This document shows positions 42,608 to 50,292 of a DNA stretch of 64,000 bases, piece by piece. A program made the translations under genes and the position numbers. Under the pieces are notes generated by a model. That model searched no databases, was not told where the DNA came from, and worked only from the letters and a program-made list of their open reading frames with translations. Position 1 is the stretch's first letter. Every line of letters begins with the position of its first letter. This DNA comes from Oxalobacteraceae sp. CFBP 8761. GTDB taxonomy: Bacteria; Pseudomonadota; Gammaproteobacteria; Burkholderiales; Burkholderiaceae_D. The stretch spans positions 2,096,996 to 2,160,995 of the forward strand of contig JACYUE010000001.1 of NCBI GenBank assembly GCA_014841595.1, written 5' to 3'.

Positions 42608-43138
42608 TCAGTCGCCCTTGGCCATCTGCCCGAACACTTCGTCACGCCGGACCCACGCGTGGTAGAGCGCCGCGCCCAGGTGCGCCAGGATCGTGAAGAA
42701 CAGCACATACGCCAGCACGCCGTGCAGCGGCCGCAGGAAGCCATATATCGCAGGGCTATGCGGCAGGATCGCCGGCAGGTTCACGCCGTCGAACAGCACG
42801 ATCGGATAGCCTCCGGCCGACAGCATGGCCCAGCCAATCAGCGGCATGGCCAGCATCAGCGCGTACAGCGCCCAGTGCGACGCGGTGGCCGCCCACACCT
42901 GGATACGCGGCAGATCGGCGGGCAACGGCGGTGGTGCGTTCAGCAGGCGATTCACGAGGCGCACGATCGCCAGCAGCAGGATCGCCAGGCCGAGGGGCCG
43001 GTGCAGGTCGAGCAAAAATTCACGGTGGCGCAGCGACACCACCATGGCGGCGCCGACGAACAGCATCGCCAGGATGGCGACGGCCATCGACCAATGGAGT
43101 ACGCGGGCGAGCAGGTTGAAGTGGCGTGGACGGTTCAT
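42608..43138 (-). CDS. Cytochrome b561 (di-heme inner-membrane electron carrier)
   Basis: A 176-residue four-helix b-type cytochrome of the prokaryotic b561/CybB family. Candidate heme-ligand histidines are in FNLLARVLHWSMAVAI (helix 1), EFLLDLHRPLGLAI (helix 2), ASHWALYALML, and LRPLHGVLAYVLFFTILAHLG (helix 4). It would pass electrons from quinol to a periplasmic partner. The upstream catalase-like peroxidase gene overlaps it by four bases (ATGA), which suggests that the cytochrome feeds electrons to that peroxidase. Confidence 0.92.
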   Translation of the reverse strand: MNRPRHFNLLARVLHWSMAVAILAMLFVGAAMVVSLRHREFLLDLHRPLGLAILLLAIVRLVNRLLNAPPPLPADLPRIQVWAATASHWALYALMLAMPLIGWAMLSAGGYPIVLFDGVNLPAILPHSPAIYGFLRPLHGVLAYVLFFTILAHLGAALYHAWVRRDEVFGQMAKGD

Positions 43139-44211
43139 CGTACGCTCCCGGTGTGAACGTTGCCCGAGCTGATTTCACGCTCGCGGCGGTTGAACGAAAC
43201 GGAATAGACCGATGAACGTGCGTGCAGCACCGGATCGTCAGTGCCTGCAATCCCCTTCGGCAGGATCAACGGATCGAAGTTCAGATCGAGGCATGGGCCG
43301 GCGACTTGCGGTTCGGCGCGCACCAGCGTCAGCGTGCCGGCGATGGTCTCGGGCCGCGTATCGGGCCAGGCTCTGGATGGGTCTTCGATCGGATCGCCCG
43401 GTTCGGCAAACTGCATCACCATGTCCCACTTCAGCGGGCCGGCCGCCAGGCGGCGATCAAGGTCCGCCGCCAGGAAATCGCGGTCGGCGGTCTTCAGTTG
43501 CTCGGGGTCGGCCGCCACGAACGGCGTGTGCGGGCGCATCGACCAGCGCACGGCGCGCGTCGCGCCAGCAGCATTGGTCAGGCGAAACGCATTGACGCCA
43601 TTAAAGCGCGTGTTGGCCAGGCTGTCGGGCGTCGGCGCACTCTTGGACCATGCCATGAACTTCTTGATTTCCGGATGGGCGGCCAGTACGGCGTCCATCT
43701 TGGCCGGATCCGGTTTGCCGGTCGCCGGATCGGGCAGGCGGGCGGCGTTCAGGGCCTGGAAGGCTTCCGGGGTGGACGCGGCAAAAAACGGGAAGCTGTT
43801 CATCGCCATGCGCCATTCCTGGCCGTCGTCGGTTTTCAGCTGCAGCGCCATGCCGCGCACGGCCGCCTTGTTGTCGGGCGAATGCGGATCGTTGCCAGGG
43901 CTGGAAAAGCGGCCGAGGGCGGGTGTCGACGGCTGCGAAAACACGCGCGCCGTGGACAGCTGCGCGGCGGCAGGCGTTGGTGCAAAGGTGCCGACGATGC
44001 AGATGCCCTTGGCATGCGCACGGCGCACGCCCGGTTGCTGCGTGCCGGAGGCTTCGGCGGTATTGACCATTGTTTGGGGCGTGACGTTCTTGTTGCCGAA
44101 CCAGCCGCCAATCCAGGCGAAGAGAACGGCCAGCGCGATGATGATGAGCGCGATCGGGAGCAATAACAGCGGGGAACCGTGGCGTGGCTTGGGCGGTGAC
44201 ATGGGCGGCAC
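43135..44211 (-). CDS. Membrane-anchored catalase-family peroxidase (SrpA-like)
   Basis: A 358-residue mini-catalase anchored by one N-terminal helix (about residues 14-36, LLLLPIALIIIALAVLFAWI), with the enzyme in the periplasm. The distal histidine lies in GVRRAHAKGICIVGTF (about residue 65), the Asn region is near FSSPGNDPHSPDNKAAVRG, and the heme-ligand tyrosine is in ARSSVYSVSFNRRE near the C-terminus. It lacks the long wrapping domains of true catalases, as do catalase-related peroxidases such as SrpA. It probably reduces peroxides using electrons from the coupled cytochrome b561. Confidence 0.9.
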   Translation of the reverse strand: MPPMSPPKPRHGSPLLLLPIALIIIALAVLFAWIGGWFGNKNVTPQTMVNTAEASGTQQPGVRRAHAKGICIVGTFAPTPAAAQLSTARVFSQPSTPALGRFSSPGNDPHSPDNKAAVRGMALQLKTDDGQEWRMAMNSFPFFAASTPEAFQALNAARLPDPATGKPDPAKMDAVLAAHPEIKKFMAWSKSAPTPDSLANTRFNGVNAFRLTNAAGATRAVRWSMRPHTPFVAADPEQLKTADRDFLAADLDRRLAAGPLKWDMVMQFAEPGDPIEDPSRAWPDTRPETIAGTLTLVRAEPQVAGPCLDLNFDPLILPKGIAGTDDPVLHARSSVYSVSFNRREREISSGNVHTGSVR

Positions 44212-44483
44212 TCTCTTGAAAGGGTCTTGCTACATACAGCCGGAAAATTCGGTGGCGAATTGTCGCATGATTAACAAATTGATGCGTGCCGTCCCTTGCG
44301 GCGTCGTTGCGTCGGCGATACTGCTGAGAGTAACTGTCCAACGCGCACGGCTAAATTGTGCAAGAATTCTGGAGGTCTTTGATGTCGCTTCACACTACAT
44401 ATTTACATGCGCCAACGTAATCACATGCTTGTCAACCGTCGTCCGATCCCCGTCATCGTGTCACGTGTCACTGAGGAAGGGGC

Positions 44484-46061
44484 GTGAGCGCGGCGCATGC
44501 CGACCTTGCGGCATTCGACTGGCGCGCGACCCCACTGGGTGCACGCGCAGCCTGGCCCGCGGAACTTGAAGCCGTCTTCGGCTTGATGCTGGCAACGCCG
44601 GTGGCGATGTGCGCCACTTGGGGCCCGGAGCAAACGCTGCTCTACAACGCGGCGTACGTGCCGTTTCTCGGCAAACGCCATCCGGACGCCCTGGGGCGAC
44701 CACTGCCCGAGGTCTGGTCGGAAATATGGGACGACATCGGTCCGCTGGTGGCGCGCGTGATGGCTGGTGAAGCGGTGAGTTTTACCGATTTGCCGCTAGT
44801 CATGACGCGCAGCGGCGACGAGGAAGAAACCTGGTGGTCGTTTGCGTACAGCCCGCTACGCAGCGAAGGCCACATCGCTGGCCTTCTCAATATCGCGACC
44901 GAAACGACGGCCGGCGTCATTGCCGCCAGAGAGCGCGATGCTGCGCAGACCCAGCTCATCAAACGCAATATCGCGCTGGAGCAGGAGATTGTGGCGCGCA
45001 GGGAAGCGGCCAGCCGGCTTGCCACCGTCATCGAGCACCTGCCAGTGGGTATCTGCCTGTTCGACATGGATGGGCAAGCTATCCTGAACAACCCCGTGTT
45101 CCGCACTTTTGTCCCCGATTTCTCGCCAGCGCATGGCCTGCAGCGCGCCTGGGAACACTGGCGCGGGTTCGACGCGCAGGGCCGCTTGCTGGCGCCCGAC
45201 GACTATCCGAGTGCGCGCGCATTGCGGGGCGAACTCGTCACGCCGGGCGACGAATTTCTGCGGCGTGCAGCGGACGGCACGGAAACCTGGGTCGCCGTCA
45301 GCGCCGTGCCGCTGATCGACAGCGCCGGCGCGCAGGCCGGCATCATCCTGGTATTCGACGACATCGACCAGCGCAAGCGGATACTGCTCGATCTCGAGCG
45401 CCAGGTGGCGGAGCGGGCGCAGGATCGCAATGCGCTGTGGACGCTGTCGTCGGACATCATGCTGCGCTGTACGTTTGACGGGGTGATCACGGCGTCCAAT
45501 CCGGCCTGGTCGTCCGTGCTGGGCTGGCGCGAGCACGAGTTGGTCGGCTCGAATCTGTTCGACCTGATTCATCCGGACGATATCGCGCATACGATTGCCG
45601 GTGCGCGGGAATTGTCGGAAGGGATCGGCCATCAACGGTTCGACAACCGCTACCGCCATCGGGATGGCAGTTATCGCTGGATCTCGTGGTCCACGCGTGC
45701 ACATGACGCGATGATCAACGCGGTGGGCCGCGACATCACGCGCGACCAGGAGCAACTGGCCGAACTGGAAGCGATGCAGAACGCCCTGCGCCAGAGCCAG
45801 AAAATGGAAGCGGTGGGCCAGCTGACCGGCGGCCTGGCGCACGATTTCAACAATCTGCTGGCCGGTATTTCCGGCGCGCTGCAGCTGATGCAGATGCGCA
45901 TGCAGCAGGGGCGCTACAACGAGTTCGAGCGCTATATTGCGACGGCGCTGGGCGCGTCCAAGCGGGCGGCGGCACTGACCCATCGCCTGCTGGCGTTCTC
46001 GCGCCAGCAAACCTTGATGCCCAAGCCGACGAACGTGAACCGGCTCGTCACCGATATGTAG
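44484..46061 (+). CDS. N-terminal half of hybrid kinase: PAS sensors plus HisKA
   Basis: A 525-residue product ending at the amber codon. The GTG start at 44484 follows the ribosome site GAGGAAGGGGC. It holds a first sensor region (about 1-150, [14 protein letters not shown] start and [20 protein letters not shown]), a coiled coil, a second PAS (about 185-310, [17 protein letters not shown]), a third PAS with PAC (about 320-430, [20 protein letters not shown] and [12 protein letters not shown]) and the HisKA helix with phospho-acceptor His in [20 protein letters not shown] (about residue 455). No transmembrane segment is visible, so the sensor is cytosolic. Without an ATPase domain this piece cannot phosphorylate itself. 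Confidence 0.75.
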   Translation: MSAAHADLAAFDWRATPLGARAAWPAELEAVFGLMLATPVAMCATWGPEQTLLYNAAYVPFLGKRHPDALGRPLPEVWSEIWDDIGPLVARVMAGEAVSFTDLPLVMTRSGDEEETWWSFAYSPLRSEGHIAGLLNIATETTAGVIAARERDAAQTQLIKRNIALEQEIVARREAASRLATVIEHLPVGICLFDMDGQAILNNPVFRTFVPDFSPAHGLQRAWEHWRGFDAQGRLLAPDDYPSARALRGELVTPGDEFLRRAADGTETWVAVSAVPLIDSAGAQAGIILVFDDIDQRKRILLDLERQVAERAQDRNALWTLSSDIMLRCTFDGVITASNPAWSSVLGWREHELVGSNLFDLIHPDDIAHTIAGARELSEGIGHQRFDNRYRHRDGSYRWISWSTRAHDAMINAVGRDITRDQEQLAELEAMQNALRQSQKMEAVGQLTGGLAHDFNNLLAGISGALQLMQMRMQQGRYNEFERYIATALGASKRAAALTHRLLAFSRQQTLMPKPTNVNRLVTDM

Positions 46062-46079
46062 GAGCTGGTCCAGCGCACG

Positions 46080-46985
46080 GTGGGCCCTGCCGTGCGGATC
46101 GAGGTGGTGTGCGTTGCCGATGCCTGGCCGGCGCTGGTCGATGCGTCGCAGCTCGAGAACGCGCTGCTGAACCTGTGCATCAATGCGCGCGACGCCATGC
46201 CCGATGGCGGCGCCATCACGGTCGAAACGGCCAACAAGTGGATCGACGAGCGCGTCGCGCGCCAGCAGAACATGGCGCAGGGCCAGTACCTGGCCTTGTC
46301 GGTCAGCGATACCGGTGTCGGCATGGCGCCGCACGTGGTGGCGCGCGCGTTCGAGCCTTTCTTCACGACCAAGCCGATCGGCCAGGGCACGGGCCTCGGG
46401 CTGTCGATGATCTATGGGTTCGCCCAGCAGTCGGGCGGCCAGGTCCGCATCTATTCCGAAGTGGGGCAGGGAACGACCGTGAGCATCTATCTGCCGCGGC
46501 ATTACGGCGATGGCGCTGCTGACCTGGAGCCCGATGTCGCGGCGCCCACCGCGCTGACGCAGTCGGAGCAGGTGGCCACGGTGCTGGTCGTCGACGATGA
46601 ACCGACCGTGCGCATGCTGGTCATCGACATCCTGCAGGATCTCGGTTTTGGCTGGATCGAAGCAGCCGACAGCGCGACGGGTCTCAAGATGCTGCAATCG
46701 GATGCGCGGATCGACCTGCTGGTGACGGACGTGGGGCTGCCCGGTGGCATGAACGGACGCCAGATGGCCGACGCCGGGCGCGCGGTGCGGCCCGGGCTGC
46801 AGGTCTTGTTCATCACCGGCTACGCGGAAAATGCGGTGCTGAACAACGGTTACCTCGATCCGGGGATGGCGGTGCTCACCAAGCCGTTTTCGATGGAAGC
46901 GATGGCCGCGCGCATCCGTTCGATGGCCGAGGTGGGCGCCGTCGAAGCGGTGGGGTCCTCTGCAGGGAGTCGCCATCCACGGTAA
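46080..46985 (+). CDS. C-terminal half of hybrid kinase: ATPase domain plus receiver
   Basis: A 301-residue fragment that could start at the GTG at 46080, 18 bases after the amber codon. It contains the N-box [18 protein letters not shown], the G1 box [12 protein letters not shown]-box [11 protein letters not shown] and G2 [11 protein letters not shown], followed by a receiver (about 165-285) with [13 protein letters not shown], phospho-Asp in [14 protein letters not shown] and Lys in [11 protein letters not shown]. All ATP-binding motifs are intact, which argues for a recent interruption or for two co-acting polypeptides. No ribosome site is obvious before the GTG. Confidence 0.7.
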   Translation: MGPAVRIEVVCVADAWPALVDASQLENALLNLCINARDAMPDGGAITVETANKWIDERVARQQNMAQGQYLALSVSDTGVGMAPHVVARAFEPFFTTKPIGQGTGLGLSMIYGFAQQSGGQVRIYSEVGQGTTVSIYLPRHYGDGAADLEPDVAAPTALTQSEQVATVLVVDDEPTVRMLVIDILQDLGFGWIEAADSATGLKMLQSDARIDLLVTDVGLPGGMNGRQMADAGRAVRPGLQVLFITGYAENAVLNNGYLDPGMAVLTKPFSMEAMAARIRSMAEVGAVEAVGSSAGSRHPR

Positions 46986-47016
46986 GATTGTCGTCCTTAC
47001 CACAGGACCACTTACC

Positions 47017-48462
47017 ATGACGACTTCCAGCTACCCCGATACCCGTCTCCTCATCGCCAACGAATGGCACGACGCCAGCGGCGGCAAGACCATCTCCGTG
47101 ATCAATCCGGCCACCGGCCAGCCGATCGGCAAGGTCGCCCACGCCAGCATCGCTGACCTCGATCGCGCACTGGCCGCTGCCCAGAAGGGCTTCGAGACCT
47201 GGCGCGCCGTGCCCGCCGCAGAACGCGCCGCGATCATGCGCCGCGCCGCGACGCTGCTGCGCGAGCGCGCCGGCGACATCGCACGCCTGCTGACGCAGGA
47301 GCAGGGTAAGCCGCTGGCCGAAGCCAAGGGCGAGGCCCTGGCCGGCGCCGAGATCATCGACTGGTTTGCCGCCGAGGGCATGCGCGTGTATGGCCGCATC
47401 GTCCCGTCGCGCAACCCGGCCGCGCAGCAGCTCGTGCTGAAAGAGCCGGTCGGCCCGGTCGCCGCGTTCACACCCTGGAACTTCCCGATCAACCAGATCG
47501 TGCGCAAGCTCGCTGCGGCGCTCACGACCGGCTGCTCGTTCCTGTGCAAGGCGCCGGAAGAAACGCCGGCTTCGCCAGCGGCGTTGCTGCAGTGCTTCGT
47601 CGATGCCGGCCTGCCGCCGGGCGTCGTCGGCCTGGTGTTTGGCGATCCGGCCGAAATTTCGGGCTATCTGATTCCGAGCCCGATCATCCGCAAGGTGACG
47701 TTCACCGGCTCGACGCCAGTGGGCAAGCAGCTGGCCGCGCTGGCCGGCGCGCACATGAAGCGTGCGACGATGGAGCTGGGTGGCCACGCGCCGGTCATCA
47801 TCGCCGAGGATGCCGACGTGGCGCTGGCCGTCAAGGCGGCGGGCGCTGCCAAGTTCCGCAATGCCGGTCAGGTCTGCATTTCGCCGACCCGCTTCCTCGT
47901 GCACAACGCGGTCAAGGCCGAGTTTACGCGCGCGCTCGTGCAGCACGCCGAAAGCCTCAAGCTCGGCGACGGCATGGCCGATGGCACGACGCTCGGGCCC
48001 CTGGCCAACGCGCGCCGCCTGGATGCGATGGCCAAGGTGGTCGACGATGCGCGGGCCCGTGGCGCCACGGTGGCAACGGGTGGTGAACGCGTGGGCAGCA
48101 GCGGCAACTTCTTCGCACCGACGATCCTGGCCGACGTGCCACTCGACGCCAGCATGTTCAACGACGAGCCATTCGGCCCGATCGCCGGCATCCGCGGTTT
48201 CGACAGCCTGGAAGACATGATCGCGGAAGCCAATCGCCTGCCGTACGGCCTGGCGGGTTACGCATTCACGCGCTCGATCAAGAACGCGCAGTTGCTGATG
48301 AACCGCGTCGAAGTGGGCATGTTGTGGATCAACCAGCCCGCCACGCCAAGCGCCGAGCTGCCGTTTGGCGGCATCAAGGATTCGGGCTACGGCTCGGAAG
48401 GCGGACCGGAAGCGCTGGAATCGTATCTCAATACGAAGGCCGTCTCGATGGTGGGCGTGTAA
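47017..48462 (+). CDS. NAD(P)-dependent aldehyde dehydrogenase (succinate/ketoglutarate semialdehyde type)
   Basis: A 481-residue aldehyde dehydrogenase. Family features are [20 protein letters not shown] (nucleotide-binding), [40 protein letters not shown] with the catalytic Glu, and [15 protein letters not shown] with the catalytic Cys (about residue 287). The C-terminus has [20 protein letters not shown], typical of succinate semialdehyde and ketoglutarate semialdehyde dehydrogenases. It is distinct in length and motif from the 528-residue enzyme of the uronate operon. It stands between two kinase genes and no metabolic partner is adjacent, so the substrate is uncertain. Confidence 0.92.
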   Translation: MTTSSYPDTRLLIANEWHDASGGKTISVINPATGQPIGKVAHASIADLDRALAAAQKGFETWRAVPAAERAAIMRRAATLLRERAGDIARLLTQEQGKPLAEAKGEALAGAEIIDWFAAEGMRVYGRIVPSRNPAAQQLVLKEPVGPVAAFTPWNFPINQIVRKLAAALTTGCSFLCKAPEETPASPAALLQCFVDAGLPPGVVGLVFGDPAEISGYLIPSPIIRKVTFTGSTPVGKQLAALAGAHMKRATMELGGHAPVIIAEDADVALAVKAAGAAKFRNAGQVCISPTRFLVHNAVKAEFTRALVQHAESLKLGDGMADGTTLGPLANARRLDAMAKVVDDARARGATVATGGERVGSSGNFFAPTILADVPLDASMFNDEPFGPIAGIRGFDSLEDMIAEANRLPYGLAGYAFTRSIKNAQLLMNRVEVGMLWINQPATPSAELPFGGIKDSGYGSEGGPEALESYLNTKAVSMVGV

Positions 48463-48615
48463 TTGGCAGTGTCGCGCTGCGGCGGGATCGGGTGTAACAA
48501 TTTGTAGGATAATGCGCCGTCGTGGCGGGGTATAATTCTGCCCGCCACCGGCCTCTGCACTCTTCAGATGCCACTTATCTCTGTAGAGTGACACCATGAT
48601 CTTCCCCCAGCGCGC
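48463..48615 (+). promoter_or_regulatory. Promoter region of the RsbT-kinase fusion gene
   Basis: A consensus TATAAT lies at 48531-48536, 80 bases before the ATG at 48616. The leader holds a 6-bp inverted repeat (48558-48563 with 48585-48590) and a seven-codon mini-ORF (48596-48619) whose stop overlaps the kinase start as ATGA. No clear -35 was recognised. Confidence 0.35.
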
Positions 48616-49959
48616 ATGACGCAGGCCATCCTGACGCTCAATGTCGATACAGAATTCGACGTGATCGCCGCGCGCCAGCGTGCGCGCCAGATCGCGGGCG
48701 CCTGCGGGTTCGGTTCCGTCGATCAGGCCCGTATCGGCACGGTCGTGTCCGAGCTGGCGCGCAACATCTTCAACTATGCAGGCGCCGGTTCGGTCTCGTT
48801 CGTGGCCGAAGGCGCGGTGGCGCCGCAGCATCTGTCCATCACGTTCGCCGATCGCGGGCCGGGGATTGCCGATGTCGGGCACGTCCTGTCCGGCGCGTAC
48901 CGCTCGACGTCGGGCATGGGCGTCGGCATCCTGTCGGCGCGCCGGTTGATGGACCAGTTCGACATCGCCAGCGGACCGGCGGGCACCCGCATCACGGTTG
49001 GCAAGCGCTTTCCGGCCAACGCCGGCTTCATCAGCGCTGGCGGGTTTGGCCCGCTGGTCGCGCAATTCGAGACGCTGCCCAATCACGCGGCCTTGTCGGA
49101 AGCGCGGCACCAGAACCGTGAACTGGCCGACGCGCTCGGCGCGCTGCAGGCGCGGCAGGAAGAACTGCAACTCGTCTCGACCCGCCTCGAAGAGCGCAAT
49201 CGCAATATCGAAGCCCTGAATGACCTGCTGGACGACAAGGCTGCCGCGCTGCAGAAAGCCGATCGCAGCAAGGACGAATTTCTCGCCACGCTGAGCCACG
49301 AATTGCGCGGGCCGCTGTCGGCCGCCACCATGGCGGCAAGCATGCTTCTGCCCGAGGGCGTCACTTCGCAGCGCGCCAACCAGATGGGTGAACTGATCCG
49401 GCGCCAGGTCACGCACATGAGCCGGCTCGTCGAGGATCTGCTGGACGTTTCGCGCGTGAGCCGCGGCCTGGTGCAACTGGAAAAGACGCCGGTGGAGCTG
49501 GCGGACGTGATCGCCGCCACGCTCGAGCAGGTGCAGTCGGCCGCAAACCAGAAACGGCACTGCATCGAACAGGCAGCGGGCGTACCCAGCCTGCTGGTGC
49601 TGGGCGACCGCACCCGCCTGATCCAGGTGGTGAGCAATCTGCTGACCAACGCGATCCGCTACACGGACAGCGGCGGCATCATCCACGTCGCGCTCGAAAA
49701 ACGGGGCCGGATGGCCGCGCTGCGGGTCACCGACAACGGCATGGGCATCGCGCCCGACCTGATGCCGCGCCTGTTCGACCTCTACGTCCAGGCCGAACGT
49801 TCAGCCGACCGCACCGGCGGCGGCCTGGGCCTTGGCCTCGCCCTCGTCAAGAACCTGGTCGAAGCCCACGACGGCACCGTCACCGCCCACAGCCCCGGCG
49901 ACGGCCAGGGCAGCACCTTCACCGTCCTTCTCCCCCTGCACACCGAACGCCGCGAATAA
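48616..49959 (+). CDS. RsbT-like ATPase domain fused to a histidine kinase
   Basis: A 447-residue cytosolic protein with two GHKL ATPase modules. Residues about 1-140 resemble anti-sigma/RsbT-type serine kinase switch proteins: SELARNIFNYAGAGSVSF (N-box), ITFADRGPGIADV (G1), and GMGVGILSARRLMD (G2). A coiled coil (about 155-210) leads to a HisKA domain with phospho-acceptor His in FLATLSHELRGPLSAATMAA (about residue 231) and a full HATPase domain (about 330-442: NLLTNAIRYTDSGG, DNGMGIAPDLMPRLFDLYVQ, GGGLGLGLALVK). It may read stress-module partners through the first domain and relay to a response regulator. Translation probably depends on coupling to a mini-ORF, since no ribosome site is obvious. 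Confidence 0.88.
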   Translation: MTQAILTLNVDTEFDVIAARQRARQIAGACGFGSVDQARIGTVVSELARNIFNYAGAGSVSFVAEGAVAPQHLSITFADRGPGIADVGHVLSGAYRSTSGMGVGILSARRLMDQFDIASGPAGTRITVGKRFPANAGFISAGGFGPLVAQFETLPNHAALSEARHQNRELADALGALQARQEELQLVSTRLEERNRNIEALNDLLDDKAAALQKADRSKDEFLATLSHELRGPLSAATMAASMLLPEGVTSQRANQMGELIRRQVTHMSRLVEDLLDVSRVSRGLVQLEKTPVELADVIAATLEQVQSAANQKRHCIEQAAGVPSLLVLGDRTRLIQVVSNLLTNAIRYTDSGGIIHVALEKRGRMAALRVTDNGMGIAPDLMPRLFDLYVQAERSADRTGGGLGLGLALVKNLVEAHDGTVTAHSPGDGQGSTFTVLLPLHTERRE

Positions 49960-49993
49960 CCGTACCGCATCGCCACAGCTCAGCACGAAGACT

Positions 49994-50160
49994 CAATTAG
50001 GGTCAGAGTCGAATTATTGAGCAACAAACTTCCCTCCATGGTCCGTTTGCAATGCCGTCAGGCAGCATTCCGCGCGGCCATTGCTTTCCAATTGGGGTCA
50101 GAGTCGAATTGTTTGACAACATTGAGGAATTGCCCAATAAGTCGACTCTGACCCTAATTG
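49994..50160. repeat. MITE/REP-like element with 31-bp imperfect terminal inverted repeats
   Basis: The ends 49994-50024 and 50130-50160 are inverted copies matching at 29 of 31 bases and include AATTAGGGTCAGAGTCGA. A third, direct copy of the core with more divergent flanks lies inside at 50090-50116. Motifs of this kind accompany REP-associated tyrosine transposases in proteobacteria, but no transposase is present here, so this would be a non-autonomous relic. Confidence 0.6.
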
Positions 50161-50231
50161 TTCAGTATCTGGTGACGGGGGGCGGGGGCGGGGGTGAAGC
50201 GTGCTCTCGCGCGCAAACGGCGACCGCCCGG

Positions 50232-50249
50232 GCCGGCCTGGGGGCCGGC
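50232..50249 (-). terminator. Hairpin downstream of the tripartite transporter operon
   Basis: A 7-bp stem GCCGGCC/GGCCGGC with a four-base loop lies 44 bases past the tctA-like stop on the minus strand. It lacks a T-run, so termination is only likely. Confidence 0.35.
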
Positions 50250-50292
50250 GCCGGGCGGCGCGGGTGGTGCGGGTTGACGTTGGCCTGGGGCC

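Larger units (their letters stand above)
44484..46985 (+). pseudogene. Hybrid histidine kinase gene interrupted by an in-frame amber codon
   Basis: One frame runs for 834 codons and encodes a complete hybrid kinase: three PAS-like sensor domains, a HisKA dimerisation domain, an ATPase domain and a C-terminal receiver. A single TAG at 46059-46061 splits it between HisKA and ATPase domain. No frameshift is involved: sequence on both sides is in the same frame and joins as ...[14 protein letters not shown]..., which reads as an uninterrupted kinase linker. The stop could be a true nonsense mutation, a sequencing error, or could be bypassed by re-initiation at the GTG at 46080. Two fragments are listed separately. 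Confidence 0.8.
49960..50292. other. Intergenic region with inverted REP-like repeats and a G-rich tract
   Basis: This 333-base gap between the convergent kinase fusion and the tctA-like gene holds no gene. It contains three copies of a GGGTCAGAGTCGA motif (listed separately), a G6-C-G5-C-G5 tract at 50177-50194, and a GC hairpin at 50232-50249. Confidence 0.7.

Noticed and set aside
46059..46061. Amber codon read as pyrrolysine or another recoded residue
   Set aside because: Betaproteobacteria are not known to use this recoding, no recoding signal was seen, and the kinase linker is not a site where a special residue would be needed.
44856..47018. A 720-codon minus-strand open frame opposite the split kinase
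   Set aside because: No recognisable domains; the plus-strand frame has complete kinase motifs. It was considered because the plus strand carries a stop, but the antisense frame is still a shadow.
46876..49686. A 936-codon minus-strand open frame opposite the aldehyde dehydrogenase and the kinase fusion
   Set aside because: It is antisense to two clear genes and has shadow-type composition.
49994..50160. CRISPR array
   Set aside because: Only three core copies, in mixed orientation, with irregular spacing and no cas genes.
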